Source of the DNA: Monosporascus cannonballus
Lineage: Eukaryota; Ascomycota; Sordariomycetes; Xylariales
Assembly: GCA_004154925.1 (NCBI GenBank)
Contig: QJNS01000023.1
Span: 124,001-188,000 of the forward strand
DNA length: 64,000 nt
Direction: 5' to 3'
The stretch's first letter is position 1, and each line of letters opens with the position of its first letter. This document shows, piece by piece, positions 20,569-33,900 of the stretch. Below the pieces are notes generated by a model that had not been told where the DNA came from, did not search any database, and saw only the letters and a list, made by a program, of their open reading frames with translations. The position numbers and the translations under genes were made by a program.

Positions 20569-23039
20569 TCATTTCAGTAGACTCCCCACGTCCTGCAGCC
20601 GTATATTCTCCATGGCGATCTGGTTGTCCCCTCTGTCCACCCTACCCCAGCCCGCACCCCAGCCCGGTAGGACGCCGGCGTTCTCGGGCATCATGCCGGC
20701 TGTGGAGCTCCCGCAACTGGTGGGGTGCTCTGCGCTTTGCCCACTCATCGGCTGCCGCTTGCGCCGCCAGAAGCAGCGACCCCCCTTCCACCGCTCCTCC
20801 TTGGCCTGCGCCTGCTGCTGGACGGTCAGCTCCGGGCTCGTCATGATGCCGACGCGCGGGCCGGTTCGGGAGTTGAGGCGGGAGATGAAGAAGCCGGCGG
20901 GCTGGCCGCCGCGGAACGCGCGTACCCACCACGACCGGCGAAACGACGACGGCGCACCGCCTCCTCCGATGCTGCCGTTGCGCCCTGCATTGTACGACGT
21001 GGGCTCCTCGCCGGCGAGCTCCTCGAGAGTGATACCCTTGGTCTCGGGTATCAGCAGCGACACGAAGAAGCCGCAGACCATGAAGAGCGCGAAGATCTAT
21101 ATCACGGGTGAGTGCTAGCAAAGGGACAAGGTTCAGAGCATTTCGAAATGGTTGTAGGAGCTTGTAGATGCAATCTCGAGAGTATGTTTACCAATCGAAT
21201 AGATGTGAGGGGCTCCGGATACTCACCTGCATCATCTGGTCGATCAACGGCGAGCACGAGGAGCTGTCGCCGGCGCAGCCCTCGGGGGCTCCCTTCGCCA
21301 GCATGGGGATCGAGATGACCTGGGCGATGATGGCGCCGATCTTGCCCATGGCAGCCGACAGACCGTGGCCGGTGGACCGGTACCGCGTCGGGTAGCACTC
21401 CCCCGGGACGATGAACGTCGTGGTGTTGGGCCCCCAGGTGAAAAAGAAATTGGCCACGACGTATAGGATGAGCAGCGACGTCTTGTCCAGGCTGTGGTAC
21501 ATGAAGCCGAGGATGCAGAATATGACGGTGAGGAATGCGAAGCCGAAGACCTGCAGATTCCTGCGCCCGAACGTGTCGATCGTGACGATAGCCGTCCAGT
21601 ACCCGGGCAGCGATCCGGCTACGGCCAGGATGATTGTGCCTACTGCGCCATTAAAAAGTATCTCATAGAGATTCCCCCCATCAGCATAGCCAATCGCTTG
21701 TAGGACAATGTGGTTATTTAAGCCGATACCGTAGAATGCTAGGTCCTATAGGAGATTGTGTGAGCATAGGTGGTGAATTACAGTGGCGTAACGCATCTTA
21801 CTAGGAAAAACCACGACATCGTCGTCCCAATAATGATCTTCATATTCCTCCACTGTTTGAAATAGTTGAAGAGGTCAACCCAGGAGGCCGAGGGAACATT
21901 GAGCGCCGGCGACGCGACCTTCTTCATCCTCGCCTGCTTGACCTCGTCGACCTCTCCCTCCGACTGACTCGCCATATAAGCTTTGATGTCAGCCGACGCT
22001 TTTTCAACATCCTTGGCGACTTCGAAAGTGTATCTCGGTGTCTCGGGAATCGTGATTCGATAGTACAAGGCGAAACAGGCGGGTAAAGCACCGACTCCGA
22101 CGATGATGCGCCAGCAGCGATCTGCCGCTACTTGACAGCCGTAATCGCATTGGTCCAGGCCGGGGGCGTTGCTGAATGCGTCTCTGAAGACTACAGTCAC
22201 TATAAGTGTTACCACTGCTGCCATCAGTTGACCCATTCCTTGCATCGAGAAGACGGCAGCCATCATGGCACCGCGCCATCTCGTTGGAGCAAACTCTGAC
22301 GTGATGACCGAACTTAGGGGGTAGTCACCCCCTATACCCAGGCTAGATTGGCTTAGCAAGACATCCGACACGGTACTGAGGAGCGCTTACCCCATCATCA
22401 CTCTCCAAAACGTCATGAGCCCCGTAAAACTCACCGCTGGGCTGGCAGATACCAGGCAGCATGAGAGTGTCGAGAAGACGATGATGATCAGTTCGATTCC
22501 ATCTGTCATACTTGAGGTCAGCCTTTTTTCGCGGAAGCGTAAGGAGTGGCTCGGCGCGGCTTTATAATCCGCAGCCGAGCCCTCACTCCGGCGGACCCGT
22601 GAATTTACCTACACATCCTTCGACGGCCGAAGACATCAGCTAAGTAGCCAAACAATATCTGACCTATCACAATGCCCGCACTCGTGGATGTCTTCAACGC
22701 TGTGACGACAGGGGTCGGCAGAGTGCCATGATTCCCACCAAACCCGTTCAGAGCGTTCTCCGGAGGCCCCTGCCAGAAAACCAAGCCCAAAAAAGTTGTG
22801 ACTAGGTTGATTGCGAATATGTCGTAAGAATCCAGGAAGAATCCGATGCCAGCAACTAGCACAGCACGCACATGATACATGCCGAAGGGGACCTTGTCGA
22901 TCTCGGACAGTGCAAGTCGTCTTTTCAGGTTTGGATCTTGGATGTGGCTGAAGTCGTTGAAGAAGTTGTGAAACGCCCGATTACCGCCATACGTCCTGTC
23001 GTAGATGACGGGAGCTATTGGCTCCGGTAGCATGTCCAT
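20569..23039 (-). CDS. PHO84: High-affinity phosphate transporter (MFS, PHO84 family)
   Basis: Plasma-membrane proton-coupled inorganic phosphate symporter of the major facilitator family. Five exons on the minus strand: 23039-22613, 22502-22391, 22342-21802, 21745-21227 and 21096-20569, giving 708 aa. Introns are 110, 48, 56 and 130 nt, and every junction keeps phase (for example DVFGRRRM/YGIELI and WRVMMG/LGIGGDYPLSS). Family signatures are ALSEIDKVPFGMYHVRAVL, FFLDSYDIFAINLV, GIGGDYPLSSVITSEFA, the central GRR motif, and the C-terminal PGECYPTRYRSTGHGLSAA and PETKGITLEELAGE. About 12 membrane helices are apparent. The cytoplasmic tail after PETKG is about 155 residues long, basic and Gly/Arg-rich, which explains the length over the usual ~580-600. 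No CACGTG (PHO-regulon site) was seen in the first 300 bp upstream. Confidence 0.93.
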
Positions 23040-25188
23040 CTCGAGATATCATAGAGACGTCGAGTCTGCTAAATGCGTTTGTCGCCCTGGAGCCTAGGGT
23101 TTAATGTTCATATCTTGGTGCATAGATCACCTCCTTGCGGCACTACCGACGGCTCGATGAAAACTGTGAGGGTGGCATACGCTCATGAAAAGCTCCGCTA
23201 CTTGAACCTTGCTGAGTGCGGTAGAAGCTAACGGATACCGAAGCGGAGTACGAACCTCGCCGGCGACCCACAGCAGGGACTGAAGAAGACAACGAAGACG
23301 TTCGGAAACTACCTATGTAAGCGTCTAATGAAGCTAAGTCGAATAGAAGGACGAAAAACGGGAACTAAGGATATGACGTTGTCTTGTAGGGAGGTCGTAA
23401 GGCTGCTCGAGAAGGACGGAAGTGGACTTGGTGACAGTTACCATGCCGATCGAGGCTATTAATAAGATCCGCCAGATACTTACTCTAAGGTCGAATCCAG
23501 CACATTGTGGACTAGTCCGGGCTGAGGTGACGGGCAGTTCCGTTCGCCCAATGGCGCCCGGGATTGGGCAGCTGTTGGAAAACATAAGACGTAAAATGTT
23601 CGCTAATATGCATACTGCAGACCGCTTGCAGGGCTGATAGTAAAACTGGCACCCACGCACTCTCCAGATGGATCGAACTATGCCCAAAGAACAAATATAT
23701 GAGAAGTCCTATAGGTCGACAGCAGAACCGACCCCCCGGAGATGGGGCGCACTCCGCGTGTATCTTGACCAAAGCCTTGAGCACGCTTGCTGGTGTTAAT
23801 GCCGATCAAACGATTTAGCAGGTATGATCGTAGCGTTAGAGGCCTCGGGAGCACAAACTAGTCAGGATAAGATAGCGAGAGAAGACTATGATCTCAACAG
23901 GGGGGAGAGTTGTGTAAGTGTGACGGACCCAGGATTCCTAGCCGCCGCCGTCAACTGTGGCTTGACTGGTAAATTGCAGAGCCTCAAAGCTTCCTAGGCG
24001 GAAGGAGTTGCACATAAGCAGCTATCTTCTCAGCAACAATCATGCTATGTGGACTATACCTAGCACCTGTTATTATTATTTCCCTTCGCAGTTTGCGCAG
24101 CTACCAAAAACAAGACGGGCATAGCTGATCCCATGGGTATTTCGCCCAGTTAGGAATCAGACTTGAAACTTGTCTGGTGGCACACTCTGTCGAAGAAGTG
24201 TCGTTCTTCGAAATCATGAAGTTGCCAATAAGAAAGCCAAATCTGACAACGTGGTCCAGCAGCTGCGGAACCGCCGATGTGGCTTCACAATTCAATCCTA
24301 CCCTCCCCCTAGACGAGTGGGGCCATGTAGATTATGTGAGGCTTGGCTTTTGTTTTGTCAACGAGGTGCCGAACGTGCGACAGGCGGAATCGGGTATGAA
24401 GTAACAAGATGGTGGCAGATAGATTGCAACGCCAAGCCCCCCCACAACCTCTTTAACCCCTAGCAACCGCCATAATTAAGTATTTATAATTCCTTAACGC
24501 ATATTACATTATAACGGCATAGTTTTCTGTGGTATAAACACCAGTTTCCAAAATACGTATTTGAACTTTTTCGAATCTTTTTTCCGGAAAGATTTACCAA
24601 ATTACCAGGCGCTTAATACTACGAGACACCTGTTAGAATGGTGCTAAATGCCACCTAGTACTAAGGTGGGGGTGCATTTCATCTGCCAATATCCTGAGTA
24701 AGTACGTATATATGCAGCCGTTTGGACCGGCTGGGAGGAATTAATTATTTTCGTGGAAGCGCCACCGATTGCCCAAGAACGTGGGGGCAAGCAACGACTC
24801 GCGCTAAACTATCGCCAGAATGGGTGGCGTTCGGGGAGCCGTATAAGCATGATGCAAGTTTTCGATGCACGTAGGCTCGAGATTGTGCTTCAGTCCACAC
24901 TTATAATCGTGATCCATCGCCCTGTGCAGAGTAGAACTAAGGGCCAGTAAAAAAATTTAGACTGGCACAGAAGGAGCAGAGGATGGGCTTGAAGTTTGGC
25001 TGGTTTATGCGCAGCCAGGCAGTGTATCCTATCCAAAAGTTCCTGTTCCTACATACATATTTACAGCTATGTGTTCTTTCGTTACGTCATCAGTAAGGGT
25101 GCACCATCGAGGGTTACGGGAGGCAGCTGTGGTAGGTTGCGGCACTGAAGCCGAATACAGCTACCGAGTCTATTTTCTATCCAGTTGA
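23040..25188. other. Intergenic, AT-rich patch
   Basis: 2.1 kb between two minus-strand genes. The segment 24470-24620 is notably AT-rich, and a small palindrome (CCACCT...AGGTGG) lies at 24651-24669. Frames at 23422-23687 and 24170-24463 show no family resemblance. It should contain the phosphate transporter promoter and the methionine gene 3' region. No mobile-element ends were recognised. Confidence 0.5.
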
Positions 25189-26823
25189 TTACCAGGCAGT
25201 AATATCTTCCACCTCTGCCTCCCCGAACGTACTCGATTTCGCTATTTGGCCCACGTTCGCTTGTTCCACTAACTCTCCCTGCTTGCCCATGATATCGGGC
25301 AAAATTTCCTTCAGGAAATCCAGGATATGCCGGTTAACCTGCTCGAACTGCAATAAGAAGGCATCATGTCCTTCCTGGCTGTCTATCTTTTCTAGCCGGG
25401 CATTCTTGACATGCTTTTCTATCTCTTGCTGCTCGGCAAACGTGAAGAGCCCATCACTCTCGATGCCCAAAACTAGCGTAGGCTGCTCGATCATGGCGAG
25501 AGCATCGGCAATTGTGTCAGCCCGGTAGCGCGAAATGTCATGGGTGTCCAGTTTCCTGGTGATGGCGATGTAACAGTTGCTGTCAAAACGCTTGACGAAC
25601 TTCTGACCTTGGTAGCGGAGATATGACTGGGCTGAGAAATAAGCCGTTGCGGGCATTGAATCCCCGCCAGCCAAACTCTCCTTCTTAGGACCCGAATATT
25701 CCGGATCAAGCGGCCCGGTCTCGGCAGTGTCTGTATTGTCCTCGTTCGTCTCGACCGACGGCTTGTCTGAGGAGCCGCGGTTTCTTGACAGCTTTGTGAT
25801 TCTGTGGCCGTCATTGTGTATGTGGAAATGGGCCTCGGAAGGCGTACTCGGGCGAGGGGTTTCCCGGATTGTCTGTCGTCTAGACGGGTCAGGAGTATTT
25901 CTCCCGAACCGCGCCTCAAATGAGTTCCGGCTCCGGTAAGTCAATAGCGCGGACATGCGAGCCGCCCCGAGACCTGTCACAGGAGGATCCGAGAAGGAGT
26001 AATAGCCGTCATCGTATTTTGGGTCGGCATATATGCTCTGACGCTGAGCCTCGCCCCAGCTTATGCCCCATGCACTGTGCCGACTCGATGTCGCGATAGG
26101 GACTACGCATCGAACATAATCCTTGCCGAAGTATGCCCATTCCAAGGCAAGCATACCGCCCATAGACCCGCCAATGACGGCTGCCACTTGACGTACTCCT
26201 AAGTCATCGAGAATCAATTTATGCAGACTAGTGGCTATTAGCGTTGAGAGATAAGAAGATCGCCCTGAAGGTGTCTTACTTGACGTCGTCCCGAATAGTG
26301 GTAAGGGGGAACTCGGGGCCGTATCTTCCCTTCCTAGGGTCGCCGTCTTTGGCAGTCACTGGACTAGCAGTGCCATAGGGGCTGCCTAGGCTGTTCACAC
26401 AAACGATGAAGAACCGTGAGATGTCGAAGGCACGTCCGGGACCGCCCAAAAGAGGTCCCCACCAGTCGCTCACATCGGAAGAGCCGGTCAATGCATGGCA
26501 GATGACCATGGCATTGTCCCTATTGGGGGACAACTTTCCCCTCGTAGTGTACGCTACGGGAACATTGTTCAAGGTCACCCCTGACTCAAGAGTGAAGGAA
26601 GGGACAATGGCAATCTCTTGGTCCGGAATCAGGGTAGCAAACGGGTTTTCAGGCTGTTGCCGAGTTCTTTCTTGGAAGTATTCAGCCACCGGTCTTGCGG
26701 GTTTGTAAAATTCAAGATTCGCAGAATGAGGTTATAATAGGAGAGGTACGAAATTCATGAAGGGGGTGCCTATAACTGACCATATTTTGGCGACGAATCA
26801 CCGTCACTGCTTATAGACGTCAT
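25189..26823 (-). CDS. MET2: Homoserine O-acetyltransferase
   Basis: Transfers acetyl from acetyl-CoA to L-homoserine, the first committed step towards methionine in fungi. Alpha/beta-hydrolase fold. Exons on the minus strand are 26823-26777, 26693-26280 and 26227-25189, giving 499 aa; intron 2 (52 nt) is clear. Exon 1 (MTSISSDGDSSPKYGQ) is inferred: it gives the only in-phase ATG I found, but its donor (GTTATA) is weak. Motifs are the oxyanion region VICHALTGSSDVSDWWG, CVNSLGSPYGTASP, the nucleophile elbow GGSMGGMLALEWA (Ser ~175), Asp in ESDGLF (~412) and His in EGHDAFLL (~441). A polar insertion of about 80 residues, rich in Ser, Thr, Asp and Glu, interrupts the region after SRNSFEARFGR, as in other fungal members. 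Homoserine O-succinyltransferase and serine O-acetyltransferase relatives are less likely. Confidence 0.92.
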
Positions 26824-27937
26824 CACGTCTTTATTCAGAAGAAAAAGCCAACAGGAGGGCTCCGAGGACGGAATAGCGAGCTTTGGAGTCCTGTGGCCCT
26901 CAAGTAGGTGACAGATGAATTTCAAGTGAATTAGACTCGAATAGAGAAAATGTTCGAACAACCTTCGCGGATAATGGAAATATATATTGGAATTGGCCAC
27001 AGCGAAAGACTGGAGTTCAAATGCCAACTTTCGGCTTGATAAGACTCATCAGTCCCTTCAAGCAATTCCGACTTTGTTGCCGAACCCCACATTTTCCAGA
27101 GCTCCAGTTCCAGTAGGCAGCACCTAGGTATTCAGTACCTTCACTAACTCGTTTGGCAATAGCCCTAAGGAATGTATCTATACTTCCGCCCTAAATGCGG
27201 CAAATCCGAGTCCGACTAGTTGCGATTTTACCTAAGCAGCCACCTTCAAGGTTAGCCTTTACCTACCTAGGTATGTATGGGCCCATCCGTTCGTGTGTGT
27301 TTGCATCTGCAGCTTCCTCTTAGCAAGGCTGCCCATCAATTCAGTCACGTCTAAACGATAGTGAAGGGTAATCACGTCGTAGGCGCATCTTCAATTCTGC
27401 GCGCAGCGTTCGGCGGCTTCTTTCCCCCCTCCAACTTATTTGGAACTTTCAAACCTACGGTCAAATTCTAGTATTGAAAAACAATTTCGCCGTCCTTATA
27501 GAGCCTATGACCGCTCTCACCTTGGGCGCGTGTGCGGTCGGCCATTGGTTTTTGAAGAGAGAAGATGGTCAGAATTTGAATCATACCTGATCTCACCTTC
27601 TTTCATTCAACCAAATTCGACAGCTTTTCTTTATTACAAACATTCAATTTTTCTTCAATGGGCAACGATTTCCGATAAACCCACTGCCGTACCTCTTATC
27701 CGTATCGAAATTACACTTCTTATCCATCTGCCCATCCAACGAGCGTACGTCGAATTTAAGGTTGAGGTCCAACGTTCTCGCCGCCGCCATTGTTACATCT
27801 CATTCAAGTATGCCTAGATAATATCAAACTCGGCGTTTCAATCTGCTCACGGTTCTTCAACGTCATCAGTCGTCCATCCTCCGGGCCTGGCCCACCCATG
27901 ACGACAATCTCGGAACAGCTATTCACGAGCAGCTAAG
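26824..27937. promoter_or_regulatory. Divergent promoter region of MET2 and THO2
   Basis: About 1.1 kb between two divergent starts. Contains the palindromic word CTACCTAGGTA near 27264. The 250 bases before THO2 are CT-rich, as in many highly expressed fungal genes. No coding signal is convincing; the frame at 27440-27817 is not supported. Individual factor sites could not be assigned. Confidence 0.5.
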
Positions 27938-30900
27938 ATGCCTCCCAAACGGAAGAGACACGATCACCCGGGTGGGAACCGGCCCCCCCCTCATCGCCCT
28001 TCTGATACTGCTCTCGGCCAGCACGATAGAGACGGCCAAGATAACAACCGCCGGGTTTCCGGTGGTGGCCGAAACACCAGGAGAAACCTCGATCGTCGCG
28101 ACTCCTCCGCCAGTCAACTTGCGACCAACACGAACAGCCGCGGTCCTACGTCACCCCAGGCCGCGCGACCGTCGAGCTCCTCTTCCCAGGTCGCCGTCGC
28201 GCCGCTTACCATTCCATCCAACACACCTGTACTGAGCGCGGGCAACCCTCGATCACCCATCTCCTCCAACTATAAGTATGCCGTCTTGACAGAAGCGAGA
28301 CTCTCGGCTTGGCGGCAGAATGGCCGCCAGGAAGTCATCGAGCACGGCGTCAAGTCGAGAAACGATGAAGATGTTGAGGAGATCTCGACAATATCACAGG
28401 AGTTCACCTGCGCCGTCCTCGAAAACCGCTTGAGACCCGCTGATGCAGGTGAGTGCGTCAAACAGATCCTTGGCCCGGAGGTCGATCGCGACGAGACGAC
28501 TAGATTCGGTTTTGATCCGAGGATTCTCTTCCTCGATACAATATCCATCTTCCTGGAATCTGATGACACGACGGTGAAGTCGCAACTCCGGGACTTCATT
28601 GCCGCGACAGAGCTTCCTCCTCAGCTTCTTCGTGAGATAATGGATGCTACTGCTCTGGCGCAACTCGGCCTTATACGCGAGACTTTCCACAGACTTGGGA
28701 TCCGATATGCCACGAACCAACTCTACAGACAAGCCAACTTCAACCTCTTACGAGAGGAATCGGAGGGCTACTCCAAGCTTGCCGCAGAACTTTACCGGAC
28801 CCCATGCAATAGAGAGTTCGACTTCCCCCTTGTCATGGCGGCTTGGGAGCGTGTCAAAGGCTTGATCGGAACATTTGATCTCGACGTTGGCCGTGTTCTG
28901 GACATCGTGATCGACGTGTTCTCTGCAACAATGCTTCGGAATATCAGGTTCTACACCCGGTTCTTACGGATCAGCTCCTGGTGGCCGCGCTACCAAATCG
29001 TCCATGCCGAGAAGGGGTTCACGGGAGGTCTACCGAAATGGGCCTTGCTCGAGAACGAAGACGTCAGTGACGAGGTTCTAGAAGCTCAGCTCGCTGACCA
29101 ATGCCATGAACGAGACCTCACCTTCTGGGATAGGGCTCGGGAAGTGCATCTGGACGCATTTTTCGAACTCGGCGGAAGACGAGTAGAGGAAGCCGACCTG
29201 CAGCGCTTTGTAGATGCCAACGCAGACCTGAAGAGCGATTCCGATGTGGATTTCGAATGGATCAAAACCACAAAAACGCTGCCGCCCTCCGGAAATCGCG
29301 TCGCTGCTCAGCTGCTCGGCTTTAAATTCCGATTCTATACCTCGGTAGCCCGAGATAAGAGCGAGACTCTACCGGCAAATTTGTATTATCTTGCCGCCTA
29401 TCTCATCAAGATTGGGTTCATATCTCTTCCTGATTTGTATCCCCATCTCTGGCCTGCAGATGACCAGATGGATGCTCTTAGGGAACGGCGGATGCAAGAG
29501 TTAGCGGAGAAGGAAAGAAACGACAGGCAGGGAGCCGAACCGAATGCTTTGCTACGGGCTGGTGCCCTTCCGGACGATGATCCTGTAAAGCCGGCCTCCA
29601 AACTACGCGAGTTGGTGGCAGCAAAGCCTGAAGTGAACAAGCCCGAGGGTAATGGCACGAACGAGGAGGATATGGGTTTGCCGGAACCGAAAGAAGCTCA
29701 CAAGGCAGATCTCGTAACTCACCTGCTTGTTGTCGGAGCAATCCCCGAAGCTCTCTTTATCTTGGGTCGATTTCCTTGGCTTCCCGAGGCGTACCCTGAC
29801 GAAATCTACCCTGCCATCAACCGAATCTTGCTCCACTCTATCAGCAAAGTATACAAAGATACTCGACCTACGGAAATTCGGCCTACCACGACCCTTCTGG
29901 CTCGCCCGGAGGTCGCTCCGGATCAGTCAGGTGTACCAAAGGGGAGCGTGCGGCTCGTCGATGGCGCATCTACCAAGATTCTAAAATGGCCGCACGCTGA
30001 CGGAATTGCCAAAGGCATTCTCTACAGATTCTATCTCGATGAATGGGCAGATAACGTACCTATATGTCAGACAGCCGATGACGTCTTCACACTCTGCAGC
30101 ACATTGCTGAATATTTCTGGGGTCAACATCGGAAGAGACCCTACGTTGGTCAAGAAACTAGCTGCTATCGGCGTCAAGAGTTATCTACAGGACCAATCAG
30201 CTCACAATGTGGGGCGTTGGCATGACCTCCTTCGACGTATCCTGGTTCCCTCTCTAAGCCTTAGCACGTCCAATGTGGATGCTGTAAGCGCTGTTTGGGA
30301 GCTCCTCAAGCACTACCCGACGCATGTGCGATACAATATCTATGCAGAGTGCTATGAAGGGCAGATATCAAGGCTCCCGACCATAACGAAGGCGTTTAAG
30401 AATGCTAGACTGGACACGCTAGCGACGCTGAAGCGGTTATCTCTGACGAACATCCCTAGCTCTGCCAAGAAGCTGGCGAAAATAGCACTTTCGTCCCCTG
30501 GCGTGGTTTGCAAGGTCGCTCTCGACCAAATGGAAGCCTATACGAATCTCATCGAAGCATTTGTTGAATGCACCAAGTATTTCACGGAGCTCGGCGACGA
30601 TGTCCTAGTTTGGACCCTTCTCAGTTCATTGGGTGGTAAGCAACGGAGCAGAACGCAGGAGACCTCGGTGCTTCTCGCCAGCAAGTGGCTACAAGCCTTG
30701 TCGAAATACTCGGGTAAGGTCTTCCGGCGCTACAGCAGTCTGGACGTCACACCGGTCATTCAATACGTGAATAATCAAGTATCCAACGGCAACTCTACGG
30801 ACCTGATCATTCTCTTAGAGCTTATCAATTCCATGGGAGGCATCGTTTCAAACATCGACTTCACAGACGCTCAGCTATTAGCCCTCAGCGGAGGTGAGGT

Positions 30901-33900
30901 TCTACGTCGGCAGACCCTGATCCATTTAGGCGACAAGCGCCACGAGTCCACCAAGAGTGCATCTCGGTTTATCAAGGCTCTAGAGCAGACTGCGCTCGCC
31001 TCACGGCTTTTGATAAACGTGGCTCATTACCGCCAGTCCGCAATCTACCACCTCCCCGAGAACGAGACACACATCAAATACCTGGCATCCATCACGGATG
31101 ACTCCCAACAAGCTCTCGTCCAGTACGTGGAATTGCTCCGAAGCAACTTAACCCCCGAGCAATTCGATGCACTCATTCCGAGTATCCCCCGTCTGTTAAC
31201 CGAATTTGGCCTTGAGCCCAGTCTCGCCTTCATGATCGGTCGCGCGAGCTTAGCTTATTATATGACCGGACCGGGCGAGAAAGTTCCCCTGGCAGGCTCG
31301 GATCCGGCGACTACAGACGCTGATGGCGACGTCGCTATGGGGACGAAGGTCGATGGGGATGCCGTTCCAATCACTTCCGACGCGCAAGACGCCGAAGATC
31401 GTACAGCAGAAAATGGACGGGACTCAAATCGTAGCTCGCTAGATCAGTCTTCATCACCGATCCTGAACGGTCGAAAGTCCGATCGTTTCCTGGACGTTCT
31501 TGACCCCATCATCAATGCCGTTCGAACAGTGCTACCACCGCAGGTCTTCGACAAGGTCAGCCCGGAGTTTTACGTACTTTTCTGGTCTTTGCAGACCGGA
31601 GATTTGGCAGTTCCATCCCCAAGTTATAATGCAGAGTCTGTACAGGTCAAGAAGGAAATCGAAGACCTCAAGAAAGATCGCCGCGACCTAACCCGCAGTG
31701 GCGAAGAGAAGAGACACGAGAAGACATTGGCCCTCCAGCAGGTTCAACGTGACCTGCTCGCTGAGTTAAGCGCTTGCAAGGAGAGATTGAGCAAAACGAA
31801 GCTACTGCTTATCAAGCAAAGCCCAATGTGGTTCCCTGTTTCGATGGCGAATGTAACATCAGTAGCGGACTTTGTCATTGAAGAGTGCCTCATTCCGCGA
31901 ATACTCTTGTCACCCGTTGATGCGGACTTCTGCCACAGGATGATCAAGTTCCTCCACATGAATCAAGTGCCTAACTTCAAGCTTTCAGCACTATACGATC
32001 GATTCTTTGGAGTCAATAGGCTGCGGTCGATGATTTTCAGTTGCACGGTGCGGGAAGCCGAATTCCTGGGTCGGTTCTTGAAGCTCACTTTGGGCGACCT
32101 TTCACGCTGGCACCAAAGTAAAAGCACTTACGAACTAGAGGCAGCAAAAGAGGGTAGACTCGGGTTTGCAACCGCCTTCGACGACAATGGCAAACCAGTG
32201 TCATATATGGAGTTTGATCAATTTCGCGATTTGCTCTGGACATGGCATAGGAACCTGTCCACGGCTCTGAGATCGTGTCTGAGTGGAACCGAGTGGATGC
32301 ATATCAGAAATGCGATAACCATACTGAAATGCTGTCTTGACTACTTTCCGGCCGTGGATTTCATGGGACGGCAGTTCCAGCAAGCTCTCGGCAAGATTGC
32401 TGAGCGCGAAGCTGCTTCCAAAACGGAGGACGAAGACGGACAAAGTCACAGAGTCGACCTTTCGGTTACTGCCAATACTGCTCTCTCTGCTCTCAAAAAG
32501 CAGGCTCCCAAGTGGGTTATGGTTCAAGCATTCCGGTCCAATATTGTAAGTCATATCTTAACCCGCCAGCTTCACACGTCAACGCTCACAACCCTTCAGA
32601 CCAATGATAATCCGGAGGATAAAAAGGGAGTGGAACCAGGAAAGAACACCCCATCATCGAACCTTCGACCCAGCGCGCCAGAGTTCAAGCCTCGATCTAC
32701 AAGGTGAGTCAGAGCTGCCCTAATAATCCAGTGCATATACCTAACGTCCCTCGCAGCATCTCTGGAGGAACCAAAGCACACGCGGAGGAGGAAGATGGCG
32801 AGGTTAAGGATTCTAAAACATCTTTAACGGATGCGCCATCTACAAGCGCGCAAGAAAAGGACCAAGACGTCGCGAAGACCACACCTTTGCAGAGAGATGT
32901 GGATCAGAAGACAACGGCAGGCTTGCAAAAGCCGGATGCAGGGAGGCCAAACTCCAGCAGATCCTCAACTCCAAAACCATCGGCCGCCGCCGTTAGTTTG
33001 GCACCAAACCCGAGACAGGACTCAAACAGGCCATCTACGCTAGCTCCAGCTCCAGGCTTGCCCAGTCGGCCAGAGGTTCCCTTCCCCGCTCACTTCACGC
33101 ACGATAAGTACGGCACAATACGCACCTCACGTGAGCATAGAGATGCCCGAGAGGCAAGGGACTTGAGGGATCCGGCGAGGGATGTTAGAGACCCGAGGGA
33201 CCAGAGAGACCCACGAGCAATTAGATCAATGGAAGAGCCGCACACGAGCCGCCAACGAGACCATCAGCTCCCTGATCGCGGCCGTGTACCTGAATCCCTG
33301 CCAAGAGAACCCCCACGTTCAGAGCGAGAACGGCTGTGTCATCGGCCGGAACCGACTCGGCGAAACGAACAAAACGCACAGGATCGCGACAATCGCCCTC
33401 GTGATCGTGCGCCACCTGCAGGACACGTTGGGCGTGGTGTTGAAGCCAGCAAGGGTCCGCGTGATAATCCGGCCGGCCCGAGGGCGATGCCACCGCCACC
33501 TCAGCCAGAGCCTCAGGGGCCGCTTGTGAACCCGGATCGTGCCCGAATGATCGGTGCCGACCCTTCAGACGACCGCCCGGGCTTGATCAATCCTGCACGC
33601 GCCGCGTTGATCAATGACACAAGACCTCCTAGACATCAATCAAGGGACGACAGCCGAAATCGCAACGGTTCTCGAGCCCCTTCCCCCCAACCCGGAGACC
33701 GTCCGGTGTCGCGAACCAGTGAGTCGTCTCGGGAAGATAGGCCTAGCAGGCAACATCGCTCCGACCACCATTCTCGAGAGTCTCGCAACGAATCCGCACC
33801 TCCCAACCGGGGGGGCAGAATGATGGACCATGGCGGCGACAGGCCGATGACTGATAGATCCAGAGACCCGTCATCTTTCCAGAGGCCGCCTCCAGCGTCT

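Noticed and set aside
23040..23340. PHO-regulon CACGTG site upstream of the phosphate transporter
   Set aside because: I looked through this stretch and did not find the hexamer, so no site is claimed.
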